Part shown: in pieces, positions 49,405 to 60,559 of the stretch
Position numbering within the stretch: the stretch's first letter is position 1
Layout: each line of letters opens with the position of its first letter
NCBI GenBank assembly: GCA_009617715.1
Contig: VTFK01000077.1
Coordinates: forward strand, 372,001-436,000
Length of the DNA: 64,000 nt
DNA from: Plectrocnemia conspersa
Lineage: Eukaryota > Arthropoda > Insecta > Trichoptera > Polycentropodidae
Direction of reading: 5' to 3'
Position numbers and translations under genes: made by a program
The notes under the pieces: model-generated
What the model was told of the DNA's origin: nothing
The model's database searches: none
Seen by the model: the letters and a program-made list of their open reading frames with translations, nothing else

Positions 49405-50685
49405 TCTAAAATTAAATTGTTATTGTGAAAAATACTATTCATTAAAAAAACGTCCTTTCTTATTATAAAACATATAAGATACACATTTTTATATTATATA
49501 ATATAATAGCCTTTAAATACAAAAATCTAAGAACGTGGTTATTGTAATACCAAAAAATACTTTTAAGACTAAAATTCAAATATAGGCACTAAATGCCAAA
49601 GCATATACTTCTTTAAAACTAAATATCAATGGTTCAAAATCTTCAGATAAATGTACTTGAATTAGCACTTATATTATAATTATATTATTATGGTTAATAA
49701 CGAAATTGTAAACATCAAAATGATTATAAGCTAGAAACATTTTTAATGGTTTGTTTAAAAAAATATTTATATTATTAAAATACGTGTTTAATAACAAAAA
49801 AAATACTATTGTTTGTTAAAATATTTAATGAACTTAAAATCAAAATTAAAGAATTTAGAAATGAAAAGTATAGTGGCGTGTTATATTACTATGCTTCTAG
49901 AAGCAGCATAACAAAATTTTATTAGGCGAATACTGATGCTATGATATCTTTCATCAAAAATCTTTCATAAATATTGATGAAAGTCTTAATAATAAAGTTA
50001 CAGAATACAATTTTGAGACAAATGATGAATACGCAAAGGAAAACTTTAAGTTGTGGAAAGAATTCCGGATATTTGAAATATTATTAATGGATCACGCACA
50101 CCGAATATGAATAGCTTGCATAAAGAATTTTTTACGGAAGTGATATGTATTACAAAAATTAGACACAGGCTCTCACATATTGTTTAATGCATATTTTTTT
50201 ACTACACAAAAATATATCAATAAATAAAAAATAATGAAATTTAAAATATTTACATACATATTAGTGTTTAAAAATAGACTGGAAAGACAGTTTTTTTAAT
50301 TAAATTTATTAGGGGTGTGAGGTTTTATATTTAAAATTGCACGATAGTCACTTTGCACGGATATAACGTAAAACATTATTTAAATCTGGAATTTATATAG
50401 AAAAAGTCTCATTTTCCGGGATTATAAAAAGTGCCGAGAATCAGAATCGCAATCAAGAAAACTCTTCATAAATAAATGTGTGTTAAATAAAAATAAAAAT
50501 ATAATTTAATTGTATGACATCATGCAATTAAGTTAGTAATATTCACACCTTCTAAATATATAATAGTGCGATAGGTTACAGGAAATCTAATTTAGTTAAT
50601 TCACAAAGAAAACCCTCATGTATAGGCAATTTAAGGAACAACCCTTGTGAATTGAAAAAGGTTTCAGTTTGACTTTAGTGAAAGC
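49405..50685. other. AT-rich DNA, no gene recognised
   Basis: At about 49,960-50,130 one frame reads FINIDESLNNKVTEYNFE and KLWKEFRIFEILLMDHAHR, which looks protein-like but is unidentified. It may be an element remnant. Confidence 0.3.
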
Positions 50686-50689
50686 TCGT

Positions 50690-51150
50690 CTACTCACATA
50701 GCATAGCATGATGATGATCGTCAGTCACGTGACCGCGCACGGACTATGAGCCGGCATCCCGACACGGACGATGACGACCCATCCGCACGCGGTCGACACC
50801 ATAATGTCACCATGTCATCACCATCTCTGCCTCATGATGCCACTATCATAACTACGCGATTTTATTTTTGATTAAATTCAATATTATATTTATCGTTTGA
50901 AATTAAATCATTTTATGTTAAAAGTTGGCGTGTTATTATTTACGGTGTTTGTTTTGGTCGATCGGAAAACTTTGCCCGGGTCGCGTTTCAAAGTAGAGCG
51001 ACGCGTGTGCTTCGCTCGAAAGCTCCGAAAGCTCTGAGGGAAGCCGCACGTCGTCGGCGAAAAAGCAGGTTTTGCGCATTTGGCGTCTAGAACTCTGAAT
51101 TTCCCCATGGAAACCTTCGCGATTGTGTTTACGCGAAGAAAGTTTGTTCG
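50690..51150. other. Lower-AT patch, function unknown
   Basis: CpG-containing sequence with a CACGTG E-box near 50,733 and a 66-codon reverse frame (51,108-50,908) lacking recognisable domains. It resembles the other lower-AT islands of the window. Confidence 0.3.
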
Positions 51151-51585
51151 ACGATTTGTTGCTTGTTCGTGTGCAATTTATTAATATATAAACTATGAAT
51201 TAAATGTTTACATGTAACTAGATATATAGAGTTTTCGATACCAAAGTATATTTTCTATACCGGTATCATTTCATTAAAAATATGTTTAAAATAAAAATAA
51301 TTTTATAACAAAACCCTAATTTACATATACCACAAATATAAAATAAATGGATTCAAATATATACTTAACGTATAAACGATGTTTTCTGATGTATCAATCA
51401 AAATTTACAACATTGTTTTTGTTAAGCAAAAAAAAAAGTTTTTTTAGTGAGATAAAAATTATTTACAAAAAAAAATATTTATTCCAAAAGATAATTTTCA
51501 TAAGTTTTTATGATATTTTTCCACATTTGGGTAATTTTTCAACGTTTCTTTTGTGAAATTGGCGGTTTTGATTTAAAAACAAAAT

Positions 51586-52260
51586 CTAGATGTTCTCGGA
51601 CATCATCTGTTCAACTGAATTTTTCTTTTCGAAGCGAATGTTCCATATTCCGGAATAAATGATATTCTGACAGTAAGGCAGATATATTAAAAGTTCTAGA
51701 TCTAGTTTCTTTATTATGTCCGGTGTTATTTTCACTGCGTGCGGATCCGTGTTGTCGTATTGTAAGATGTACAATTGCTTATTAACTAGCACTGATCGAT
51801 TTTTTAATAATTCCGGCTTTAATCTCTCTCATTAAGTACAATAAAGTTTGGTTTGACAGGGTTTTAATAATTGATAATAAATAATACCTAAAATATTCCA
51901 CCAACACGACACGAATAAAAATATTTTTAGGGTCAATGATAGTCGAGGTGTTTGGCCTGGAGAAAGCTATTTTTTTTATGTGGATTGCTATAAAGGATCC
52001 ATTTTTAGTCTCCAGTAACAAATTGTCTCAGAAATGGATCGGTTTGATACCTGTTTAGCAACGAAGAACAAATTATCACACGTTGATCCAAAGCCATCGG
52101 CGATACACTATGCGGAACCCAAACTACTTCCTTTTCAAATGATCTTTAACCGTGGAACAGGAATAGACAATTTCTTCTAATAATTCCTAGTTGGTTTTAC
52201 GCGGATCAAATTTTAGCAGCGAGCAAACTGACTTAAAAGCAACACAAAAAAAAACAATTA
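51586..52260 (-). pseudogene. mariner transposase remnant 3
   Basis: On the minus strand, from about 52,240 down: FDPRKTN and ELLEEIVYSCSTVKDHL (helix-turn-helix part), VVWVPHSVSPMALDQRVIIC, TDPFLRQFVTGD, then a stop where Glu is expected, then KWI (first catalytic Asp at about 52,020). CWWNILGIIYYQLLKPCQT follows, then LQYDNTDPHAVKITPDIIKK (second Asp in the Q-D-N-x-x-P-H block, about 51,760-51,700), and LLIYLPY. This is nearly the whole gene, frameshifted. The third Asp block is not recognisable. Confidence 0.8.
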
Positions 52261-52285
52261 TTTTCGCTTTACTTTTACATCTTCA

Positions 52286-52331
52286 ATTACAGCAAATAAA
52301 TTCAATAAAAACCTTCATTTGCTGTAAATGA
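52286..52331. repeat. 11-bp inverted repeat between two mariner remnants
   Basis: TTACAGCAAAT and ATTTGCTGTAA flank a spacer of about 23 bases. It sits between the 5' ends of the reverse copy (51586-52260) and the forward copy (52328-52930). Confidence 0.55.
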
Positions 52332-52930
52332 AGAAAAACTCTTTCACGAGAACTGCAAGTCATGGTAATATAGATAAAAGAGACATTTGGGTACCGCACG
52401 AACTGACCTACAGGCAAAAGCAACAACGTATGTTTTTTTATAGTTCTCAGAAACAATATGAAACCATTTTAAAAAGAACAATTACTTGCGTTGAAAAAAA
52501 GAGATCAGTGCAATGTTTAAACAGCAAAAAAGATACGAAACATGCTTTGAAACCGAGTTTGCACAAAAAAAGTATTGTGTAATGGTAGTATTCTGTGGAA
52601 ATTATTCATTATTCGCTTCTTAAACCATGCATACACAATTAACCATTAAACATCCAACGTTGGTAAACAAATTTTACTAATTATTTTTCAAAATTAAATG
52701 AATTTGTCTGATCCCCATATTTACCTGATCTTTCCACAACAGATCATCATATTTTTAAACAGTTAGACTTATTTCTTTGAAATCGGAAATTTAATAAGAG
52801 CGATTAAATAATGATTTATGACTACCTACCTCTAAAAATAAAGATTTTTATGAACAAAGGACTATACTTAAAGTAATCATTAGGAAATACCATTTCTGTA
52901 AATGGAACATATTTTAAATTATTAAAAAAT
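52328..52930 (+). pseudogene. mariner transposase remnant 4
   Basis: An 84-codon frame opens MKKNSFTRTASHGNIDKRDI and continues WVPHELTYRQKQQRM and KRTITCVEKK, where the first catalytic Asp of T-C-D-E-K-W is changed to Val. Later pieces in other frames: FLNHAYTIN, then PYLPDLSTTDHHIFKQL (about 52,718-52,768; third Asp kept) and KNKDFYEQRTILK near the C terminus. The Q-D-N-A-R-P-H block is missing. Related to but distinct from the neighbouring reverse copy. Confidence 0.75.
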
Positions 52931-52934
52931 ATAT

Positions 52935-53675
52935 AGCGTTTTATCTCTCACTAAAATAATCAGCCAATTCAAATGAAATTTTATTGCACTGTGATTTCCT
53001 ATGTATAATATATTATTACTTAAAAAAGATTAATACAATTTATGATTGACATTAAAAGAACAAGCTAAATTTAAAATAATAAAAAAAGGATAAAAGTAGC
53101 TATTATATAAAAAAAATCGATTTAAATCAAATTATTTACACATAATATCAATAGATTAAAAACATTATTCTGATTTAATCGAAAATGTATGAAAATAACT
53201 AAAAAAAAAAAAAAAAAAAAACAGCTAAACGGTATTTACTAAACAAAACACAGTTTAAACAGTTAAAGCTATTGTAAATAGTTTGTACTAAAAGTCCTGT
53301 ATTAACATTGTTTTAAAATCGTTATTATGGAATTCAGAAAGAGTATTTTTATATAAACGATACGAATTGAGAGCTAATTAAATTTGATATTTTTCGTTGA
53401 AATTAGTTTATAGTTATTTCCCGTTAAATTATTATAAATGCAGATTTATATTTCTAGGTAAATGTAATTTTATATAAATGTAATCTTACATTCACAAAAA
53501 GCAGATTTACGAAGCCAGCAGATCCAGGAATTCAAATTCTATGAAGGCGAACCCTCTATCGGTTTTAAGGATAACATTAAAAAAAATGGTTAATTAAAAC
53601 ATTGTTAAAATATATTAATAATACATTATCGTATATTTTATTATAAATTCGTGTATAATATAATATGTTAATAAT
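52935..53675. other. AT-rich DNA with a 21-base A run
   Basis: A21 at 53201-53221 could be the tail of a retroposed sequence, but nothing recognisable precedes it. No gene found. Confidence 0.35.
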
Positions 53676-53679
53676 ATAT

Positions 53680-53945
53680 ATTTGTTACCTAAGTATTTAT
53701 TAAGAGACAAAGATGTACACGGATTTAGTACTGAAGCTAAAGATATTTTATGAATAGGTAAAAATAAAAAAAGTGAGTACGGCAAAAGGAATAATGTATG
53801 ACGGCGTTGGTTTGTATATTATTATCCCTATGATTATAAGTAAAAGGAAAAACTCAGCGTATTTTATGAGAGGTAATGGGCAGCATTTTCTTGATATTAT
53901 ATAATTATAAAAGTAATAATAATAAAGTAAAAAAATACTATCTGT
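53680..53945 (+). mobile_element. Jockey-type LINE copy D, 3' end only
   Basis: LPKYLLRDKDVHGFSTEAKD, then GVGLY after a GIMYD-like block, corresponding to about 29,440-29,600 of copy A (NMLPHYFNKYLIRNKDVHKY and STARGIMYGGFNLY). More diverged than copies A and B, so older or from a sister subfamily. The 3' tail is an AATAATAAAG-type stretch. Confidence 0.65.
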
Positions 53946-53949
53946 CTCC

Positions 53950-55990
53950 TAATATTATGTATATTATATTATAATATATATAAACATATATATTATTATA
54001 CATATATTTACAAATTATATTTGATATTTATAATATAATTATATTTAAAATGGAAAAATCTATGTATTTTATTTAAAAAAATAATAATCACCAAAAAATA
54101 TATGTTAACAAAAACTTAATTTTACAATAGTAATTAATCTATTTTTGCTTGAAATCATAATTTTAGTATTGATTCCCAAATTAGCTTCAAATAAATTCAA
54201 TATACATTGAAGGGACGTTTGCGATCCTACTTTAAAAAACTACGATACAGAGATACATAATAGACCAGGTCTAGAAGCAGTATAAATAATATATCTTGCT
54301 ATTGTGGATTTTCGAGTTAAGATAGGGGAGTGTGATGTATATGTGTGGGTATGTATTTGTGTGTGAGCGAGTGTATTAAATATGTAACATAATTAATTGT
54401 GAATCAATTCATGCAAATTTAAGCTAAATATAATCAAAGTAACTGGATGTATTTTGCAATATTAAATAGATACATTATCTTTAAATCTTATATTGAACCA
54501 TGAAAAATAAATATTATTTTAAGTGTTCGAAAATACTTAAAAATAAGAATTTCTACAATTGAAATATTTAATATAAATGACATGAAAGGTAAAGTGAAAG
54601 TCAGTAAACAAAAATGATATATGAGGACCTCTTAAAGTTAGGGTACGCTTGAATAATTATTAGCTTTTATATATACAATAGGTATAAGAAATATATAAAA
54701 TATATTTGCTTGCACCAAATTTAGAGTACTTATTTTTGTTTTATTTTCAGTGGTATAAGCAAGTTATATATTTTAACAAAAAAAAATTAAATCGATAGGG
54801 ATTAAGATATAAAAAAATATACGACCTAAAGTATTTTTTAACGTTGCCGGAATTAAGCGATAACGAATAAGTAATGAAACAAAAAATACGCACAATAAAC
54901 AATAATGAACAACCAAATAAGGGAGCAAACAAGAGCGTGTATTGTTGTGAAAGTTAAAACAAAGCGTGCCATTGTATGGTTTAACTAAATAAATCTGTAT
55001 TAAGTACAAAAGCTGAGGATTTATTGCTTTCACTTTCGGTTTGTTTTATTGATTATATTAATCAATGCGCCAAACTAGCTAAATCGCCGATGCGCACAGC
55101 TTGTTAAAGTATTCTCGAAAGGATGATAGGCGTTTTTTTATCGAGATAATTTCTTTATAGATTAGGAAAACGTCGTTAACATCGATCAGCCGAGACCAGA
55201 TGCTGCGTAATATTAAAATTTTGTTCTACCGCGCGTAATCGATATCAGATTATTATTTGATAAGAGTGCGTCATAGATGCTCTTTATAACATACGTCAAG
55301 CATATTTAATTAACCCTTGATGGATGTTATAAATGTTAGAAACGCGTTTCTCACCACAAGAGTGTGAAATAATTAAAAACGTAATTATTCAAATCAGACA
55401 GGAGGTATTAGATTCGGTTAAACGGTAATGGTTGTGAAACCAAATCCGATTTTGCAATAAATTTCGCAGCCAACCCCGAAATGACCGAATGGGCTCCTAA
55501 TTACTTTACAAATTTTTCAATTGGAATAAATTCGGTAATAAATCCTCTGAGAATAAAATTTATACGGGTCAGTGCTAAAAAATGCTGACTCGTCATAAAG
55601 ACGAAGAGGGGCGAACAGATTGACGCTGAGCTTCTGAAAGCGTTGGTATTGAGAACGAATACATTAAAGTGTCTATTTGTATTTTTTATTATCAAATAAT
55701 AAAACATTCATTTTGGTAGAGGAGTGAAAAATACGACAGTTTTAAAACATTAATAGCTATCTATAAATTACGCGATAAAAACAAATCAATATAAAGGAAG
55801 AACTCCGTTCAAGACGTCTTGTTATATTTTATGATACACACAAAATTAAAATTGTTTAATAAATACTTCAAAATAACTATAAGAGTAATATAATATTTTA
55901 CAGAATGCGTTATGGTTCTTCCCATCCGACTCCTTAATACTCTGGAATTATTATGCCGGCTATATTACTTGTACTATTGTTTGTGTGTAT
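53950..55990. other. AT-rich DNA, no gene recognised
   Basis: 54,330-54,375 has a TGTGTG-rich stretch. 55,060-55,260 and 55,420-55,660 are less AT-rich without recognisable products. Confidence 0.4.
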
Positions 55991-55993
55991 TGT

Positions 55994-56705
55994 TATGCCT
56001 GCACTATACGCTCTGGAAGTTGTCCAAACCGAAGTTACAACTGAAGTCGGCCGAGATCTACGACTTCGAATAAGCGACCACACTGTCGCAAATTTCATAT
56101 GTTGTCCGGATGGCGGCTTCTGTCACGTACAGCCGACATATTTGCGCGATCGAAAAAATTACAAAATAATCGCAATTTTTAAATTGTCATATTATTAAAA
56201 TTACGCTACCGATAATTATAAAAGTTTGTGTGGGCGCTCACTACTATAATATCAATGAAAACTTTTCGGTCGTAAATATTCAATTTACGCAAAATTTTTA
56301 TCGGCTTTTGCAAAATACCATAAGGCATAAAAATGATACTTCAGAATACGAACACCACATCTGTGACTTTCCTGGAATTTGTCGCCATCGATTCTAAATA
56401 AGAATTCGTTATGGTGTGACATTTATATAAACTGATCTAGGAAAACATATAAGGATATTCGAAACGATTTTTCTTAACAAAATCAAATACCACTAATTAT
56501 TTTTTAATTATTTAATTTTATATGAAAAAACATAATAACAATATCTGTTAAAAGAATATACTATCAAAAATATAATTAATCTATTTTGATGCCCTAAAAC
56601 ATTCAAAGATGTCAGTAAGAGTCTGTTAAAGTCTCAGATAAGCATGTGGTATTATAACTTGACCACAGTGCTCGACATGCATGTTAACCATAGGACGCCT
56701 ACGCG
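55994..56705. mobile_element. Partial second copy of the 1,070-bp element
   Basis: Begins ATGCCTGCACTATACGCTCT and follows 22,441-23,176 in order, with many substitutions and small indels, to GGACGCCTACGCG. The right third of the element, including the tandem subterminal units and the right inverted repeat, is absent. The 81-codon frame that starts upstream at 55,953 and runs into it only mimics a secreted protein. Confidence 0.75.
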
Positions 56706-56709
56706 TTAA

Positions 56710-58495
56710 AAATTTAATGTTACGAGATTTTTGTTCGTATGTTGTTTTATTTTTATGCAAGTATCATAAATATTTTCAATAATTATGAAGAAATTTGTTA
56801 TTTAAATTATTAATTGAAAAGTTAATATTTTTAGCATAATTCGCCGTAACATTTCTGCTTTTCAGTGCTTATATAACAATTTTCATTGGAGTGAAAACTT
56901 TGGAAATATTTCTTAGAATAACAATATTGGCTTTCGTCCATTTGTTATCCATATCGGAAGCAATGCAAGTTTTATTTATGCGGCTCTTTAATTTTATGGA
57001 ACATTCGATCTTCGGAATTATGGAATTTATCATCCGAACATCTAGAAGTAGATGTAAATAAGTTTTATATTTGATTTTAACGTTCCGAACTAGATATAAT
57101 ACCAACAAAATTTAAAAGTGATATTCTTCTATAGACACTTTGTCGTCAATATTTTAATCATGAGAATTTGTTGTGTAAATTCCATGAATTAAATATTTGA
57201 TTAAAAACTTTTTTATGCTATGATGCTACAATGTCTGTTTTTAAATTCATTTAAATATATTTATCCATAAAAAAATTCAAGATTTTATGAATATCGGATA
57301 AAATTTAAAAATATTTTTCGGCAAATCCCAGTAAAGAATCCCTAATATTAACTTTATACTAAGCTCTAGAAAAACATGATTAGTCAGCTTATAAGCCTTA
57401 TTCTCTCATCCGTCCTTTCGACGGACATTAAATTTTAAAATATTTACGTATTGATAAGCAAGCCTCTCTAGATAGACAAGGCCGTAATCTGGAAGGCAAG
57501 CAAATCCTTTGAGGGTCCTTATCGAGATTTTCGCATTTATTTGCCTTCGACGCTCTCTCGCAATTCGTCCGCCCGACCGACGCTAACAAAGATTTCCGTC
57601 GAACATTATCTATCGTCGGTGAATCGGTCAAAAGCCAAAGCTACACTCAAACAAACAAACGCAAATGTTTGCAAAACGTGTGGACCAAAATCAGTGCAAT
57701 GCAAATTCGCGTCGAAGTAATACCGTTCGGTTTATTTTATTATCGGAACTGTTGGAGAGCCCGAAAGCAATATATCACTCCTTGGAATCACAATTACCAG
57801 ATTACAACTTTCACGCAGCAGCCATTTGTTTTATGTTCCTTCTCGTTTAGAAGAAGGCCGGTTAAGTGCGTGTAACGAATGGGTATAACTCACAGTAGCG
57901 CTTATCCCATTCAATTGATTCTTCTCATGTATTCAAGTTTTATTTTACTTTGTATGTAGTGGATTTGTACCTTCAAAATTAAGTTTATTCTCAATATTGT
58001 ATCAATATAATAGCTATCTTTACATTTTCATTAATTTTTAATAGCAAAAACAGAGCAGATTCTATATTTTTCAGTATTTGTAAAAACGTATCATTGATAA
58101 TAAAATATTGAATTAGACGTAACATATTGTGTAAACACAATGATGTTCCTTATTAGATAATTTTTCTTTATATTCAACTTATAAATAATGGGATAGGCAA
58201 TCAAAAAGATTAGCGAATAAGTTAAAAAATATAACAATAAAGACGTTAATTTTTTTTTAAATTTACGCGTCTTTATATACATAATAAAACAATATAGATA
58301 TGACCTAAAAAACCTACATATATTGTTTTTATTCGTTATATTATCTGCTTTTGAATCATATAAATATATTTAGGTAAAGCAAATACAATAAATAATTGAT
58401 TAATACGTTAAAGTTTCATTCTGTTTCATATTTTTAAAATAGTATTATTTGGTAAATTGTATTTATTTTATAAACTCTTAAACTAAATTTTAGAT
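56710..58495. other. No gene; lower-AT patch at 57.4-57.9 kb
   Basis: Short frames on both strands at 57,428-57,875 overlap each other and show no domain. The patch contains ATGCAAAT (57699-57706), an octamer-like motif. Possible conserved noncoding sequence. The rest is AT-rich. Confidence 0.3.
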
Positions 58496-58499
58496 TTAT

Positions 58500-59030
58500 A
58501 TTTACTAAAACCAGGAGAACCAGACGATATTGCCTCTTACTGATCGATAATCATTTTGACAGTTATGTCAAAAATATTAAAAAATTACTATTAAAAAGAA
58601 TCAAACCGATAATAGAGGAACTTTAAATTTTACCAAACCACAAATTTGGTTATAAAAATTAAAAATGTGGCACCTTAGATTACAGTATTTTCTTACTAAT
58701 CCAATCCTACCTAAAAGACAGATACATCCAATTTGTGATCGAAGAAGTAAACACAAAACTGTACCAAATATAATCGGGTGTGCTTCAGATCAGCGTTCTT
58801 GAACCGATACTGTATTTGTTATTCACGATAGATCTTTCCCAGACGTAATCAATAATAATTACCAAATTTGCCGATAACACTAAAATAATGGCGTCTATTA
58901 CACTAACATAGCATCGAAAAGTCTGCAGAATCATCTATCAAAAGTCCAAGTTTGGTTCTCTAAATTGAGAATCAGAGCTAATGAAACTAAATCAATTCAT
59001 GTTACATTTACGCTAAACTTTGGAATTCAT
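58500..59030 (+). pseudogene. Jockey-type RT remnant, internally deleted
   Basis: Pieces in shifting frames: VMSKILKN with RIKPIIEE (about 58,575-58,620), NHQFGYK, then QSYLKDRYIQFVIEEVNTKL (about 58,705-58,760), SVLEPILYLLFTIDLSQT, and FADNTKIMAS (58,864-58,893; motif C with the second Asp changed to Asn). The segment carrying motif A between NHQFGYK and SYLKDR is missing. The order and motifs match Jockey-clade elements, distinct from the 25.4-kb family. Confidence 0.75.
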
Positions 59031-59259
59031 CTCGACAGAAGATTGTTCTAGAAAAGTCACATTTGAAACAAAATATAATATCTGGTACTTTAACTTCGCA
59101 GGCTGTACGGGACCAAATTTAGGCTTATCATTGGAAAACAAAATGACAATATGATTTTTTGATGAATAAAATATTATATACATATAAAACAAAATATTAA
59201 AATTCGATTTTAAAATTAAATAAGCACTTCGCATTATTCGCATCTTATGAATTATATAA

Positions 59260-59475
59260 TTATTCTAGGTTTCTCCTCAAATTTGCTAGGTCGAAATCTA
59301 ATTTACTTTTATGTTGGTTTGACGTTAAACATAATACGAAAGCTTGAAACATAGTATTGAAGTGCGTTTCGGCTTTACTATACCACTGATAGATAAGAGA
59401 AATATTATTCATTAAAGATCGATCAGCTGCTATATAAATAGGTAGCGCTTCACTACTAAGGGTTGTGTGGCACAC
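59260..59475 (-). other. 71-codon open frame, unassigned
   Basis: Reads LPIYIAADRSLMNNISLIYQ and FVLCLTSNQHKSKLDFDL. Composition looks protein-like, but no family is recognised and there are no splice or start signals of note. It may be a remnant of an element or chance. Confidence 0.2.
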
Positions 59476-59739
59476 GCCCTTTGTGTTTCTATGAGCAATA
59501 CGCAGTCAAAAAACTACAAACGATGACATAGTAAAAGCAATGAAAGAAATATAAAAAATGCAATGCAACATTAAATAAAAATTATCTCTCTAAACCTTTT
59601 TTAAATCAAAAATTAAGGAGAAAATCGGAGCAGGTAAAATTCAATTAGCGATGTTTTATTGAAAACAGGCACTCATCTATGATAACAGCAGTAATTTCAG
59701 CAACATCAACTACCGGCTCTGACCGTTCATTTTAAAAAA

Positions 59740-60180
59740 TGTAGCGACGTCATTTCAGCTTTATACAGGAGGGTGGGGGGGGGGGGGGGAAATATCCAAT
59801 CAACATCCATTTTTCTGGGCAAATTCCATAATTTCACTAGCGTTCATAGCTAGCAGTTAAATTATATTTTCGCTGGGAGAAATATGTAAAATATATTTGG
59901 ATTTTATTAGTTAGAAAATAACTTCACTGAAAATACATATTCACTGTAAAATTTGTACGTGGCATGTAAATTAATAATGATAAGTATGTAAATTTTCCTA
60001 GTACGTGCCAGATAAATTATATTTTCTTCGGTAAAAATATATGTCTACTGGTAAAACGTATTCCAATATGATTACACTGAAATGACATAATTTTTTTAGG
60101 GATAACTTGAGAATTTCTGGTTATATAATGAATGAATAAGAGACGTCATTCAGTTATTTTCATGGTGGGAGGGGGGCAAA
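59740..60180. repeat. Direct repeats around a 15-base G run
   Basis: GACGTCATTTCAG near 59,747 and GACGTCATTCAG near 60,142 are each followed by a G-rich stretch; the first contains G15 at 59775-59789. Between them, AAATTATATTTTC occurs at about 59,856 and 60,013 in repeat contexts. Probably a decayed tandem or element-end structure. Confidence 0.5.
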
Positions 60181-60217
60181 TGTTATATGATAATATAACT
60201 TAAAATATTATTATATA

Positions 60218-60554
60218 GGACGGAATAGCGTAGTCCGTAACGTCTCAGACTAGTAACTCTGAGGTTGCGGGTTCGAGCCTTGAATTTTTATTTATAAAAT
60301 ACGTTATTATTAAAAAAAAACGGCCCCAGCTGCAGTGGAATCTATTGATTATAAATTAAATAGCACATAATAATGTTTAATTATTAATATAGATGTCACC
60401 GATTCCAAGAATTTTAGTCTATTGGTTAATACTTAATTGTAGGTGTTCATTATGTGTGATTGATTTACTCAGTTGGTACAGATTTGCCTGTTGTAACGCA
60501 TTGGGCTTACGCCTGTCAGGTTACAACGGATGATTTAATAAAAATAAATAAATA
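60218..60554 (+). mobile_element. tRNA-derived SINE
   Basis: Starts GGACGGAATAGCG. The A box TAGCGTAGTCCG is at 60226-60237 and the B box GGTTCGAGCC is at 60270-60279, spaced as in tRNA-type Pol III promoters. The body includes a CGGCCCCAGCTGCAGTGG segment. The 3' region has an 8-bp hairpin, GTTGTAAC (60490-60497) with GTTACAAC (60520-60527), and the tail is ATAAAAATAAATAAATA. The reverse copy at 34,879-35,133 shares the head and body. No target duplication was recognised. Confidence 0.85.
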
Positions 60555-60559
60555 TCGTA

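Noticed and set aside
55953..56198. 81-codon frame starting with a hydrophobic segment, like a small secreted protein
   Set aside because: Most of it lies in the partial copy of the 22.4-kb element, the frame is not kept in the other copy, and the hydrophobic start comes from flanking AT-rich DNA joined by the insertion.
60218..60290. A functional tRNA gene
   Set aside because: The A and B boxes are good, but no clean acceptor stem or cloverleaf could be drawn, and the body and tail match a SINE with a second copy at 34.9 kb.
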